In this document: positions 6,878 through 15,324 of the stretch, piece after piece
Layout: every line of letters begins with the position of its first letter
Numbering within the stretch: the first letter of the stretch is position 1
Assembly: GCA_947629795.1 (NCBI GenBank)
Contig: CANRFC010000002.1
Span: forward strand, 1-64,000
Origin: an uncultured Oscillospiraceae bacterium
Lineage (GTDB): Bacteria > Bacillota > Clostridia > Oscillospirales > Oscillospiraceae
Length of the DNA: 64,000 nucleotides
Reading direction: 5' to 3'
The notes under the pieces: generated by a model
Told to the model about the DNA's origin: nothing
Databases searched by the model: none
The model's input: the letters and a program-made list of their open reading frames with translations, nothing else
Program-made: the position numbers and the translations under genes

Positions 6878-9010
6878 TCAGTCCTTCTTTCTCACCGCGC
6901 AGCGGGTGGAGTTGTAGGCGGGGAAGCCGGAGTAGGGGTCCACATGCTCATCGTCCATCAGGCTGTTGACGTCGGCCTCGGAGTAGCCCTGGAAGAGGTT
7001 GAGCATACCGGCGGGCATGATGTGGGTCACGTGGGCCTTGACAGTGAGCTCTCCCCTGGGGGTGGAGATCACCACCGGGTCGCCGTCGGCCACGCCCAGG
7101 GCCTGGGCGTCGGCGTGGCTCATGTCCACCATGGGATCGGGCCGGAGGCTCCGGTTGTTGGGGACCTTGTGGAGCCGGGAGTGGATGGCGTTGGGCAGCC
7201 GGCCGCCGGAGGTGAGGGTCATGGGATACTTCTCCGGATCAGCCCCGTCCAGGGGCTCCACATAGGTGGGCAGGGCGTCCAGGCCCCACTCGGGGTGGTC
7301 CTCGATGACCTTGCTCTTGAGCTCGTACTTGCCGGTGGGGGTCTTCAGGCCCTTTTCCAGCTCCTCAAAGTCCTTGTGGACGTGGACCTCGGCGATCTTC
7401 ACCGGCAGGTCCACCCCCTTCAGGTCGTTGACCTTCACCCCCAGGTCGTCCAGGATGTACTTCTGGATGAAGGCCTCATAGCCCGCCTGGATGCCCTCGT
7501 CGGGCAGGTCCATGTACCGGGCCAGCTCGGTGAGGATGTCCACGTCGCTCTTGGACTGGCCCAGGGGGGCGATGGCGGGAGTGGTGTACCAGGCCAGGCC
7601 GTCGCGATAGGGCTTGAACTCCCCCCGCTCGAAGGAGGAGCAGGCGGGCAGGACGATATCGGCGTACTTGGCCGAGTCGGTGAGGAACAGGTCGGTGTCC
7701 ACAAAGAAGTCCAGCTCCTCTAGGGCCCGGAACATCTTCCCGGAGTTGGGGAACATCCGGGCGTTCATCCCCAGGGCGTACACCGCCTTGACGGGATAGG
7801 GGGTGCCCTCCAGGATCTGCCGGGACAGGTCCACCGCCTGCATCTCCCCCTCCAGATAGTTCCACAGGGGGAACCGGGGGGCGCCCACCGGGTCCTTGCA
7901 GCCCTTGGGCTTGATCTCGTAGAGGTACTCCTCCTCCCGGGAGGCAAAGCCGCAGGAGGTGTGCATGAAGGTGTGGGGCGAGAGGAGCTGGCCGCCCTTC
8001 CGGTCGAAGTTGCCGGTGATGGCGGCGAGGGCCATGATGGAGCGGTAATTCTGCAGGCCGTTTTTGTGGTGCGGGATGGGGGCGGAGCACTCGTTGGTGC
8101 TCATGGCCTTGCTCTCGTGGATCATCTCGGCGGCCTTCACCACCAAATCGTAGGGCACGCCGGTGAGGGATTCGATGTTGCTCTCGTTGAAGCCCTTGAC
8201 GTAGGCGGCGTACTCCTCAAAACCGTAGACGTACTTGTCGATGTAAGGTTTGTCGATCCAGCCGTTCTGAATGAGCACGTTGGCGATGGCGTGGGCCAGG
8301 GCGCCGTCGGTGCCCGGCCGGGGCTGGAGGAACAGGTCGGCCAGCTTCTCGGAGGCGGGGGTGCGGCGGGTGTCCACGATGATGAACTTTAAGCCCGCCT
8401 CCTTCAAAAGCATGGCGCGGTGGGCGCCCATGTAGGAGGAATAGAAGGGGTTGTAGGCCCAGCCCAGGAAGAGATCGCTGTTGCCCATGTCCCCGCCCCC
8501 CTGCTCGCCGGCAGCCAGCTTCCAGGCCATAAAGGCCGAGATGTAGCAGGTGCTGGACTCACAGCCGAAATTGGGAGAGCCGAAGGCATAGGCGAACCGG
8601 CGGAGCGTCTGCCGGTACCACTTGGAGTAGCCTGAGTAGAAGGCCACGCTCTCGGCGCCGTACTTTTCCTTGGCTGCGTTGAGGTTTTTGGCGATCTCGG
8701 CGAAGGCCTCCTCCCAGGAGATGGGCTCAAATTTGCCCTCTCCCCGCTTGCCCACCCGCTTCAGGGGGGTGAGGATGCGGTCCTCCCGGTAGATGTACTG
8801 CCGATTGGACAGGCCCTTGGTACACAGCCGGCCCTCGTTCACGGGGTGGCCGTCCATGCCCTCGATCTTGATGACCTTGCCGTCCTTCACATAGGCGTTG
8901 ATGCCGCAGTGCATGCCCGGCGAGCAGATGTCGCACATGGTGCGGTGGATCTCGATCCCCGTGTCCTCGCCGGGGATCTTGGCTTTCAGCTTCCGTTCCA
9001 GTTCCGTCAT
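6878..9010 (-). CDS. Molybdopterin (bis-MGD) oxidoreductase catalytic subunit
   Basis: A 710-residue DMSO-reductase-family enzyme. The N-terminal [4Fe-4S] ligands are C26, C29, C35 and C63. Cys155 in NFGCESSTCYIS is a candidate Mo ligand, and the C-terminal dinucleotide-binding domain includes RLPNAIHSRLHKVPNNRSL. No Tat signal is present, which points to a cytoplasmic enzyme. It overlaps the FAD gene by four bases (ATGA) and is followed by a ferredoxin gene, giving a plausible NAD(P)H-FAD-FeS-Mo electron chain. The substrate cannot be read from sequence; a formate dehydrogenase or an S- or N-oxide reductase are possibilities. mobA at 14293 would mature its cofactor. Confidence 0.9.
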   Translation of the reverse strand: MTELERKLKAKIPGEDTGIEIHRTMCDICSPGMHCGINAYVKDGKVIKIEGMDGHPVNEGRLCTKGLSNRQYIYREDRILTPLKRVGKRGEGKFEPISWEEAFAEIAKNLNAAKEKYGAESVAFYSGYSKWYRQTLRRFAYAFGSPNFGCESSTCYISAFMAWKLAAGEQGGGDMGNSDLFLGWAYNPFYSSYMGAHRAMLLKEAGLKFIIVDTRRTPASEKLADLFLQPRPGTDGALAHAIANVLIQNGWIDKPYIDKYVYGFEEYAAYVKGFNESNIESLTGVPYDLVVKAAEMIHESKAMSTNECSAPIPHHKNGLQNYRSIMALAAITGNFDRKGGQLLSPHTFMHTSCGFASREEEYLYEIKPKGCKDPVGAPRFPLWNYLEGEMQAVDLSRQILEGTPYPVKAVYALGMNARMFPNSGKMFRALEELDFFVDTDLFLTDSAKYADIVLPACSSFERGEFKPYRDGLAWYTTPAIAPLGQSKSDVDILTELARYMDLPDEGIQAGYEAFIQKYILDDLGVKVNDLKGVDLPVKIAEVHVHKDFEELEKGLKTPTGKYELKSKVIEDHPEWGLDALPTYVEPLDGADPEKYPMTLTSGGRLPNAIHSRLHKVPNNRSLRPDPMVDMSHADAQALGVADGDPVVISTPRGELTVKAHVTHIMPAGMLNLFQGYSEADVNSLMDDEHVDPYSGFPAYNSTRCAVRKKD

Positions 9011-10272
9011 AACGCTGCCCCCAGTTCGTCAATAAAGTTTTCGCTCAGGCCAAAGCGCACCAGCTGACCCCGCTGCTCAGCGGAGAAGACCGGCCGCTCT
9101 CCCCGCAGGACCTTGATGAGATAGGCCTTGAGGATGCCGGAGACGCCGTAGTTGTCCAGAATGTTGAAGCCCACGGGCTTCCCGTCCTTCAGCACCGCCT
9201 GGAGATAGAACCCGCCGTCCTCCGAGCGGAAGGTCTTGACCTCCCCGGTGAGGCGGTTGTCTCCCAGGCCGATGAAGTCCATGTCCAGGAAGTGGGTGAT
9301 GTTGTGGAGGATGTTGCCGTCGCTCTCCCCCATGGCCCCTGCCATGTTCCGGCCCGCCGCCCGGCCCTGAGTGCCGGCATTGGCCCACAGGCCGATGATC
9401 TGGGTCTGCCCGGACTGGAGGTTGTTGCCCTGGCAGCAGTCCCCGGCGGCGTAGATCCCGGGGACCGAGGTCTCCATGTGGTCGTTGACCACGATGCCCC
9501 GCTCCACCGTCACCTCGTCGGGGCTGAGGATGCCCGTGGCGGCCCGGGTGCCGATGTTGAGCACCAGCAGCTCGGTGTCGATGCTGCTGCCGTCGGCCAG
9601 CTTGACGGTGGTGGTGCCGTCGTCGTGCTCCTCGGCCCCGGCGATGGCCTGACCGAAGGCCAGGTCGATGCCCATGTTCCGCAGCCGGTCCTCGATCATT
9701 TCAGAGACCTCGGGGTAGGCGGCCAGGGCGAAGATGTGGGGGGCCATGTCGGCCAGGGTCACGTGGCAGCCCCGCTTGTAGAGCAGCTCGGCCACCTTGA
9801 TGCCCACCATGGAGGCTCCCACGATGACGGCATCCTTGTACTCCCGCCTCTCCAGGGCGTCGTGAAGGGCCACGGCGTCGTCCACGGTGCGCATGCAGAA
9901 AGCCCGCTTCAGATCGGCAAAGCTGCCGGGGACGAAGGCGGTGGCCCCGGTGGAGACCAGGAGCTTGTCGTAGCGCTCCTCCCGGCCGTCGGAGAGGACC
10001 ACCGTCCGCTCCCCCGCCTTCACGGCGGTCACCTTGGTGTTGGTGATGATGTGGGCGTCCAGGCGCTGGGCGATGTCCTCCAATGTACCGAAGGGAAACA
10101 GCCCCTCATAGGGCAGCCGGCCCGCCACATAATAGGTGGTAAGCATGGGGTTGTAGGGTGGCAGAGCGGTGTCGGAATAGACGTCCACCCGGGCTTCTTT
10201 GTCGGTCTCCCGGATGGCTTCCAGGGCGTGGTATCCGGCACAGCCAAAGCCGATGATGGCAAATCGTTCCAT
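9007..10272 (-). CDS. FAD-dependent pyridine nucleotide-disulfide family oxidoreductase
   Basis: A 421-residue flavoprotein with an N-terminal FAD Rossmann motif (GFGCAG, residues 8-13), a second nucleotide-binding motif (VIVGASMVGIKVAELL) and the FAD-phosphate motif IYAAGDC. No CxxxxC redox disulfide is seen, so it resembles NADH:acceptor (rubredoxin/nitrite reductase-type) oxidoreductases. The start at 10272 has AAGGAGAAGG upstream; longer frames add a low-complexity leader. It is the first gene of the three-gene redox operon and its stop overlaps the next start. Confidence 0.88.
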   Translation of the reverse strand: MERFAIIGFGCAGYHALEAIRETDKEARVDVYSDTALPPYNPMLTTYYVAGRLPYEGLFPFGTLEDIAQRLDAHIITNTKVTAVKAGERTVVLSDGREERYDKLLVSTGATAFVPGSFADLKRAFCMRTVDDAVALHDALERREYKDAVIVGASMVGIKVAELLYKRGCHVTLADMAPHIFALAAYPEVSEMIEDRLRNMGIDLAFGQAIAGAEEHDDGTTTVKLADGSSIDTELLVLNIGTRAATGILSPDEVTVERGIVVNDHMETSVPGIYAAGDCCQGNNLQSGQTQIIGLWANAGTQGRAAGRNMAGAMGESDGNILHNITHFLDMDFIGLGDNRLTGEVKTFRSEDGGFYLQAVLKDGKPVGFNILDNYGVSGILKAYLIKVLRGERPVFSAEQRGQLVRFGLSENFIDELGAAL

Positions 10273-10302
10273 CAAAACCTTCTCCTTTCTGGGCTTCATT
10301 GT

Positions 10303-10392
10303 GCGCTCAGGGCGGTCCCCCGATGGGGGACTCCCCTGAACGCCCATCCAAGAGAGGGATGCCCCCAAGGGCACCCCTCCCGGATGGACAGG
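10303..10392 (-). terminator. Two tandem hairpins after the permease gene
   Basis: Reading the minus strand, a stem CCATCC..GGGTGCCC/GGGCA..GGATGG is followed by a second stem GTCCCCC/GGGGGAC with flanking CAGGG/CCCTG pairing. No T-run follows either. They lie between the permease stop and the FAD gene start, so they could attenuate read-through into the redox operon. Confidence 0.5.
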
Positions 10393-10397
10393 ATGTT

Positions 10398-11726
10398 TTA
10401 CTTGCCGGCGGCGGCCTTCTCGGCCACGTGCTTGTAGCGGATCTGGGTGTAGACAAAAATGACCACGATGTAGATCACGCAGGCGATGGCGGCAGGCACG
10501 GTGAGGTCGGACAGGTTCACGTAAGAGGTGCCGATCATCAGGATGCCGATGAAGACCAGGAGCACGTGAAGGGTGGTCTTCTTCATGTAGAAGTTGGACT
10601 TCTTGTACTCCTCGGGGAGCACGTCGGGCAGTCTCCAGCAGGCCAGCAGCACCATGAACTCGGTGAGCATATCGGTGCCCACGCCCATGTTGGAGATGAG
10701 GGTCAGGTCCATGCCGGTGATAATGGGAATGGCGCCCATGAGGAAGAACACGCCCAGCAGGATGACAGGCACGCCGTTCTTGTTCTCCTCGGCGCACTTC
10801 TCAGGCAGCCAGCCGTCCCGGGCAGCGGCCTGCAGGCCCCGGGTCACCCAGGAAAGGGTGCCGTTGAGGGTGGAGAGCAGGGCGAACCAGGCGCCGCCCA
10901 CCACGAAGAAGATGTACAGCCAGGTGGGGAAGATCTCCTGGGCCACCTGGGTCAGGTTCTGGAAGGCCACATCCTCGATGGGCAGAACGCCGGAGGCCAC
11001 CACGCCGATGAGGGCGTAGAACACGGCCACGATGGAGGTGGACAGGACGATGGCCTTGGGGATGGTGGTGGAGGGGTTCTCGATGTCATCGCCGTTCTCG
11101 GCGATGAACTTGGCGCCGCCGCAGGCAAAGCTCAGCAGAGCCACGCCGGTGAGGAAGTCCTTGGGGCCGTTGGGCATCACGTTCTCAGTGGCCAGGGACA
11201 GGGTGGCCCAATCCACCTTGGGCAGGCCGAAGGCGATGAACAGGAACAGGCTGACGAACAGGCAGATGACCATGATCTTCTGCACGATGGCGGAGCTCTT
11301 CAGGCCCACCAGATTGATCAGGGTGCAGGCCACCAGAGCCACCATGGCCACCACAGCCTCATTGAACTGGGGGAAGATGGCCACGAAGTAGCTGGCAAAG
11401 CCCTTGGCAAAGGTGGCGATGAGCACCTGGCTCAAAACGAACATGCCGATGTACATGAAGCTGGCCTTATCGCCCATCAGCCGCTTGACATAGGTGTAGC
11501 CCGCGCCGGAAGCGGGGATGGACGAAGTCAGGATGATGAAGGGGATACAGGTGGCAATGGCCAGCAGAGCGCCCAGGATAAAGGCGTAGGGAGTGCCGTG
11601 GCCGGTCATACCGATGACCACGCCGGTGAGGACCATGATGCCGGAACCGATGATCTGGCCGATGGCCATGCCCATGCAATCGCCGAAATTCAGCTTTTTC
11701 CGGGCCGTTTCTGGGGTATTGCTCAT
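10398..11726 (-). CDS. APC superfamily amino acid permease
   Basis: A 442-residue transporter with about 12 membrane segments and the APC opening motif IGQIIGSGIMVLTGVVIG (about residues 22-40). The start at 11726 has AAGGAGG upstream. It lies 56 bp downstream of the MalY/PatB gene on the same strand and upstream of the redox operon, suggesting uptake of an amino acid that these enzymes process. The substrate is not readable from sequence. Confidence 0.88.
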   Translation of the reverse strand: MSNTPETARKKLNFGDCMGMAIGQIIGSGIMVLTGVVIGMTGHGTPYAFILGALLAIATCIPFIILTSSIPASGAGYTYVKRLMGDKASFMYIGMFVLSQVLIATFAKGFASYFVAIFPQFNEAVVAMVALVACTLINLVGLKSSAIVQKIMVICLFVSLFLFIAFGLPKVDWATLSLATENVMPNGPKDFLTGVALLSFACGGAKFIAENGDDIENPSTTIPKAIVLSTSIVAVFYALIGVVASGVLPIEDVAFQNLTQVAQEIFPTWLYIFFVVGGAWFALLSTLNGTLSWVTRGLQAAARDGWLPEKCAEENKNGVPVILLGVFFLMGAIPIITGMDLTLISNMGVGTDMLTEFMVLLACWRLPDVLPEEYKKSNFYMKKTTLHVLLVFIGILMIGTSYVNLSDLTVPAAIACVIYIVVIFVYTQIRYKHVAEKAAAGK

Positions 11727-11782
11727 GTTTTTTCCTCCTTTTTGTCTCTCTTCTCTCTGTTTTTCAAAAAAGCCGGACGGCT

Positions 11783-12955
11783 TTATTTGACCAGGTCCTT
11801 GTAGCACCGCTCCATGGCCTCCAGGCCCTTCTGGAGCACGCTGCGGGCGCAGCCGATGTTGAAGCGGATGAAGCCCTCAGTGCTGGGGTCGTAGTGGCTG
11901 CCGTCGCCCACGGCGATGCCGTACTTCTCAGCCAGGATAGAGGTCAGCTCGGTGCTGGTCTTGCCGAAGCAGGACATGTCCAGCCACATCAGGAAGGTGC
12001 CCTCATGCTTGGTCACGCCGATCTTGGGCATCTTCTCGGCACAGAACTGATTGACCAGCGCCACGTTGCCCTTGATGTACTCGCACACCTCATCCATCCA
12101 CTGGTCGGCGTGGTTATAGGCGGCGTCCATGGCGGTAAAGGCAAAGTCGGTGGGAGAGAACATCCAGCGGGAGTCGAACTCATAGCGCAGCTTTTTGCGC
12201 ACCTCCTCGTTGGGCACGATGATGCAGGCAGACACCAGGCCGGCCAGGTTGAAGCTCTTGGCCATGGAGGTGTAGACGATGAGCTTGTCGTGGACCTGGG
12301 TGAACTTGCCCATGGGGGTGTAGGGCCGGGTCAGGCCGTAATCGCAGTGGACCTCGTCGGAGAGGAGGTAGGCGTCGTACTTCACGCACAGGTCGGCCAC
12401 CTTCTCCAGCTCCTCGGCAGTCCAGACCCGGCCCACCGGGTTGTGGGGATTGCAGAAGATGACGGCCTTGACGCCGTTCTTCAGCTCCTCCTCGAACTTC
12501 TCAAAGTTGATGGTATAGTAGTTGTCCTTGTGGTCCATGGGGCAGGCCACCAGAGTGTGGCCGCTGTTCTTCACCGCGGCGAAGAAGGGGTCGTACACCG
12601 GAGTGAAGGTCAGCACCTTCCCTCCCTTGGGCACAAAGGCCTCCAGGGCAAAGTAGATGCCGGTGACCACGCCGCAGGGCATGAACATCCACTCGGTCTC
12701 GGGCTTCCAGCCGTGGCGGCGCTCCCACCAGCCCTGAACGGCCTCAAAGGTCCGGGGCAGAGGATCGGCGTAACCGAAGACGGGATGCTCACAGCGTTTC
12801 TTGAAGGCGTCGATGATCTCGTTGGCCACGGGGAAATCGGTGTCGGCGATCCAGTAAGGCAGCAGGCCGTCGGCCTTGCCGTGAAAATCATACTGGAAGT
12901 TCCACTTGATGCTGGTGGTGCCGGTGCGGTCGATGGCCTTGTCAAAATCGTACAT
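11783..12955 (-). CDS. MalY/PatB family PLP-dependent C-S lyase (cystathionine beta-lyase type)
   Basis: A 390-residue fold-type I PLP enzyme that cleaves the C-S bond of cysteine conjugates such as cystathionine. The Schiff-base lysine lies in TSMAKSFNLAGL. Family landmarks are the N-terminal DRTGTTSIKWN and PYWIADTDFP, FCNPHNPVGRVW and SDEVHCD. The start at 12955 has AAGGAAGG upstream. It is the first gene of the group permease, FAD protein, Mo enzyme, ferredoxin, with a promoter at 13049-13077. A regulatory role, as in MalY, is an alternative. Confidence 0.88.
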   Translation of the reverse strand: MYDFDKAIDRTGTTSIKWNFQYDFHGKADGLLPYWIADTDFPVANEIIDAFKKRCEHPVFGYADPLPRTFEAVQGWWERRHGWKPETEWMFMPCGVVTGIYFALEAFVPKGGKVLTFTPVYDPFFAAVKNSGHTLVACPMDHKDNYYTINFEKFEEELKNGVKAVIFCNPHNPVGRVWTAEELEKVADLCVKYDAYLLSDEVHCDYGLTRPYTPMGKFTQVHDKLIVYTSMAKSFNLAGLVSACIIVPNEEVRKKLRYEFDSRWMFSPTDFAFTAMDAAYNHADQWMDEVCEYIKGNVALVNQFCAEKMPKIGVTKHEGTFLMWLDMSCFGKTSTELTSILAEKYGIAVGDGSHYDPSTEGFIRFNIGCARSVLQKGLEAMERCYKDLVK

Positions 12956-13048
12956 GGATATTACCTTCCTTTCCTCTTCTGCGCCCGGCACGGCCGGGCT
13001 TTTTGTACTTCTTTATGACCTTTTGTTCCTGTGCTGAATTTATTTTAT

Positions 13049-13077
13049 AATATAACATATCTTATTTCCACTCGCAA
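13049..13077 (-). promoter_or_regulatory. Promoter of the MalY/PatB gene
   Basis: On the minus strand TTGCGA (13072-13077), a 17-bp spacer and TATATT (13049-13054), inside an AT-rich region of about 240 bp that separates two divergent transcripts. Confidence 0.6.
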
Positions 13078-13167
13078 CATATTTTCGTCTTTTTACTGAA
13101 TTTCAGCATTTTATACGATTTTTGCCTGCCATTTTTTTGCAATATTCACAAGAATTGATTTTTGATA

Positions 13168-13196
13168 TTGTCATATTTCAAGACTTATGATATGAT
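13168..13196 (+). promoter_or_regulatory. Promoter of the EamA transporter gene
   Basis: TTGTCA (13168-13173), a 17-bp spacer and TATGAT (13191-13196). The transcript would start about 65 bp before the coding region. Confidence 0.65.
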
Positions 13197-13267
13197 AACC
13201 TCTATCCGAAAAGGCACCGTGTTTCCCAACGCTTTTTGAAATTTGTTATAACAAAGGAGTGTTCCGC

Positions 13268-14158
13268 TTGGGCATCGGCATTCTCTCGGTGGTCGCCTCA
13301 GCCACCATCCTGGGCATCGCCCCCTCTATGCAGAAGCAGGTCATGGTGGACGGCCTGCCCATCCTCAGCCTTATGTTCTTCACCAGCCTGGTCATCTCCG
13401 CGGTGAGTCTCCTCATCGCCCTGCTCACCCGCCAGAGCTTCAGGATCACCAAGGCCCAGCTTGTTCAGGCTCTGGCCCTGGGCTGTTCCGGTCTGGTCGT
13501 CACCGCCATGCTCATCAATACCGCTTACCTCTATATGCCCGTGGGCATGGTGACCATGCTCCACTTCCTCTACCCCTCTATTGTGTGCATCGTCATGGGC
13601 ACGGTGTTCCGGGCGGGCTTTTCCAAGCTCCAGGCGGCGGCCATCGTGGTCTCCATCGCGGGCATGGTCTGCCTGGCGGGCAAGGGAGGCGACCTGCCTG
13701 TGAAGGGCATTGCCCTGGCCCTGGCCTCCGCCCTGGCCTACGGCGCCTACCTCATCGGCAACGAGAAGGGGCCGGTGAACGACCTGCCCCTGGCGGTGAA
13801 GATGTTCTACTTCTCCCTGCCGGGACTGTTCATCTTCATCCCCCTGACTCCCCTCACCCACAATCTGGCCGTCCCCTCCAGCCCGGTGAGCTGGTTCCAG
13901 CTCCTGGTCTGCTCGGGCCTGGCCACTGTGGCGGGGTACTTCCTCATGGCCTTCGGCATCAAGAAGCTGGGGGCCTCCACCGCCTCCTTCCTGTCCATGC
14001 TGGAGCCGGTGGTCAGCGTGGTGTTCAGCGTCCTGTGGTTCCGCGACCCGGTGACCCCCGGCGTGGTGGTGGGCAGCCTGCTCATCCTCACCAGCGTCCT
14101 GCTCATCACCATCAATGACGCCCGCAAGGCCAAGCAGGACGCCCCCGCCCAGGTCTGA
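13268..14158 (+). CDS. EamA/DMT family transporter
   Basis: A 296-residue membrane protein with ten predicted segments in two EamA repeats, typical of drug/metabolite exporters. A TTG start at 13268 is chosen because AAAGGAG (13253-13259) lies eight bases upstream. The GTG at 13259 overlaps that ribosome binding site and cannot use it. It is a single-gene unit: its own promoter lies upstream and a strong terminator follows. It diverges from the C-S lyase/permease/redox operon; an export role for a sulfur or amino-acid metabolite is conjecture. Confidence 0.87.
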   Translation: MGIGILSVVASATILGIAPSMQKQVMVDGLPILSLMFFTSLVISAVSLLIALLTRQSFRITKAQLVQALALGCSGLVVTAMLINTAYLYMPVGMVTMLHFLYPSIVCIVMGTVFRAGFSKLQAAAIVVSIAGMVCLAGKGGDLPVKGIALALASALAYGAYLIGNEKGPVNDLPLAVKMFYFSLPGLFIFIPLTPLTHNLAVPSSPVSWFQLLVCSGLATVAGYFLMAFGIKKLGASTASFLSMLEPVVSVVFSVLWFRDPVTPGVVVGSLLILTSVLLITINDARKAKQDAPAQV

Positions 14159-14189
14159 CCTGATTTTGCCAACTCCTTTCTCCCCTCTT

Positions 14190-14232
14190 GACGGGGACCG
14201 GCCACACCTCCCGGCCGGTCCCCGTCCTTTTT
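14190..14232 (+). terminator. Intrinsic terminator after the EamA gene
   Basis: A 14-bp stem GACGGGGACCGGCC/GGCCGGTCCCCGTC followed by CTTTTTC. Confidence 0.92.
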
Positions 14233-14233
14233 C

Positions 14234-14262
14234 TTGCCATTTCCGCCCAAAACCGCTATACT
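14234..14262 (+). promoter_or_regulatory. Promoter of mobA
   Basis: TTGCCA (14234-14239), 17 bp, TATACT (14257-14262), placed directly after the preceding terminator. Confidence 0.75.
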
Positions 14263-14292
14263 ATCCCTATCCACATACAGGAGGTCGCCGCC

Positions 14293-14871
14293 ATGGCAGA
14301 GGAAAAGACCGCCGGCTTTACCGGCGTTATTCTGGCCGGAGGCCGCTCCTCCCGGATGGGCCGGGACAAGGCCGGCCTGCTCTGGGAGGGGCAGACCTTT
14401 CTTCAGCTCCAGGCCGCAAAGCTCCGCTCCCTCGGCGCCAGGGAGCTCCTCCTCTCCGGGGCCGGCCTGTCCCTCCCCGGCGCCCGGACGGTACCCGATC
14501 TCTACCCCGACCGGGGCCCTCTGGGGGGACTCCACGCCAGCCTGAGAGAGGCCAACTGTCCCAGGGTCCTGGTCCTGGCGGTGGACCTTCCTCTGGTGCC
14601 TGAGGGCGTCCTGAGGGACCTGCTTGACCTCCATTCCCGCAGCGGTGCCCAGGTGGCCGCCCTGGCCGGCGATGGCCGCCTCCAGCCCCTGGCCGCCGTC
14701 TATGACGCCGCCCTGGCCGGCCGGGTGGAAGCCCTCATCCGGGAGGGTCCGCGCCCGGTCCGCGCCCTTCTGGAGGCCTGCCGGACGGTCTCCCTCCCCT
14801 GTTCTCCCTCGCTCCTGCTCAACTGCAATACCCAGGCAGACTATCAGTCTCTCTGCGGGGGCAGCTTCTGA
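14293..14871 (+). CDS. mobA: Molybdenum cofactor guanylyltransferase
   Basis: A 192-residue nucleotidyltransferase that attaches GMP to Mo-molybdopterin to make the MGD form needed by DMSO-reductase-family enzymes. The N-terminal GTP-binding signature VILAGGRSSRMGRDKAGL (about residues 12-29) and the metal-binding LAVDLPLV are present. The start at 14293 has AGGAGG upstream. It has its own promoter. The Mo oxidoreductase about 5 kb away is the only molybdoenzyme in the window and a likely client. Confidence 0.93.
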   Translation: MAEEKTAGFTGVILAGGRSSRMGRDKAGLLWEGQTFLQLQAAKLRSLGARELLLSGAGLSLPGARTVPDLYPDRGPLGGLHASLREANCPRVLVLAVDLPLVPEGVLRDLLDLHSRSGAQVAALAGDGRLQPLAAVYDAALAGRVEALIREGPRPVRALLEACRTVSLPCSPSLLLNCNTQADYQSLCGGSF

Positions 14872-14950
14872 AACGTCCCACCGGATGCCCAAACGGGAAC
14901 ACACAAGAACGCATCCGACACGCTGAAAAATTCCCTTCCATTGGGCAATC

Positions 14951-14995
14951 GAGCCCTGCTTTTCGAACCTTTTCGAAAAGCAGGGCTCTTTTTTT
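14951..14995. terminator. Strong intrinsic terminator
   Basis: A 17-bp stem GAGCCCTGCTTTTCGAA/TTCGAAAAGCAGGGCTC with a CCTT loop, followed by TTTTTTT. It ends the mobA transcript and may also stop the small minus-strand gene next to it. Confidence 0.92.
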
Positions 14996-15164
14996 ACCGG
15001 CAGTGATTTTCCATTTTGCAACGGAAGAAACCGATCTGAAGGTCTTCGCTCTTGCCCGGGAGGCCACCGCCAAGGCGGCTGGCCAGTTCCGTGGCGGTAC
15101 ACCAGTCGTCATGGGCCATCAGGGTCTCCAGCAGTTTTTGCCTTCGGGTGATGAAGTGCGGCAT
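14994..15164 (-). pseudogene. Truncated helix-turn-helix regulator remnant (56 codons)
   Basis: The first 38 residues (MPHFITRRQKLLETLMAHDD and TATELASRLG) resemble the N-terminal HTH of BglG/DeoR-like regulators. The remaining residues do not continue the fold, and the frame closes just before the mobA terminator. A GAGGGGGAG site and a consensus-like promoter (15211-15239) are still present. It is probably what an internal deletion left of a larger regulator; a genuine very small HTH protein cannot be excluded. Confidence 0.4.
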
Positions 15165-15210
15165 ATAGCTCCCCCTCAAATCAAGCCAAAACAGGGATAT
15201 GTCCACTTTT

Positions 15211-15239
15211 ATTATAATGCCGCCCGACCATTCCTGCAA
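15211..15239 (-). promoter_or_regulatory. Promoter upstream of the HTH remnant
   Basis: On the minus strand TTGCAG (15234-15239), 17 bp, TATAAT (15211-15216). Confidence 0.6.
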
Positions 15240-15240
15240 G

Positions 15241-15288
15241 CTTAAAGCAGGAAAAGCAGGGGATTTTCCCTGCTTTTCCTGCTTTAAG
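15241..15288. terminator. Perfect 21-bp inverted repeat
   Basis: Arms 15241-15261 and 15268-15288 are exactly complementary around a 6-base loop. It lies between the MarR stop and the promoter of the small HTH gene, so it probably ends the MarR transcript, although no clear T-run follows on either strand. Confidence 0.6.
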
Positions 15289-15324
15289 TATACATATTTG
15301 CGCTATCGTCCGGTCACGCGGGGA

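Noticed and set aside
13050..13200. A riboswitch or T-box in the AT-rich gap between the lyase and EamA genes
   Set aside because: No T-box sequence, SAM-aptamer core or terminator is visible; two divergent promoters explain the region.
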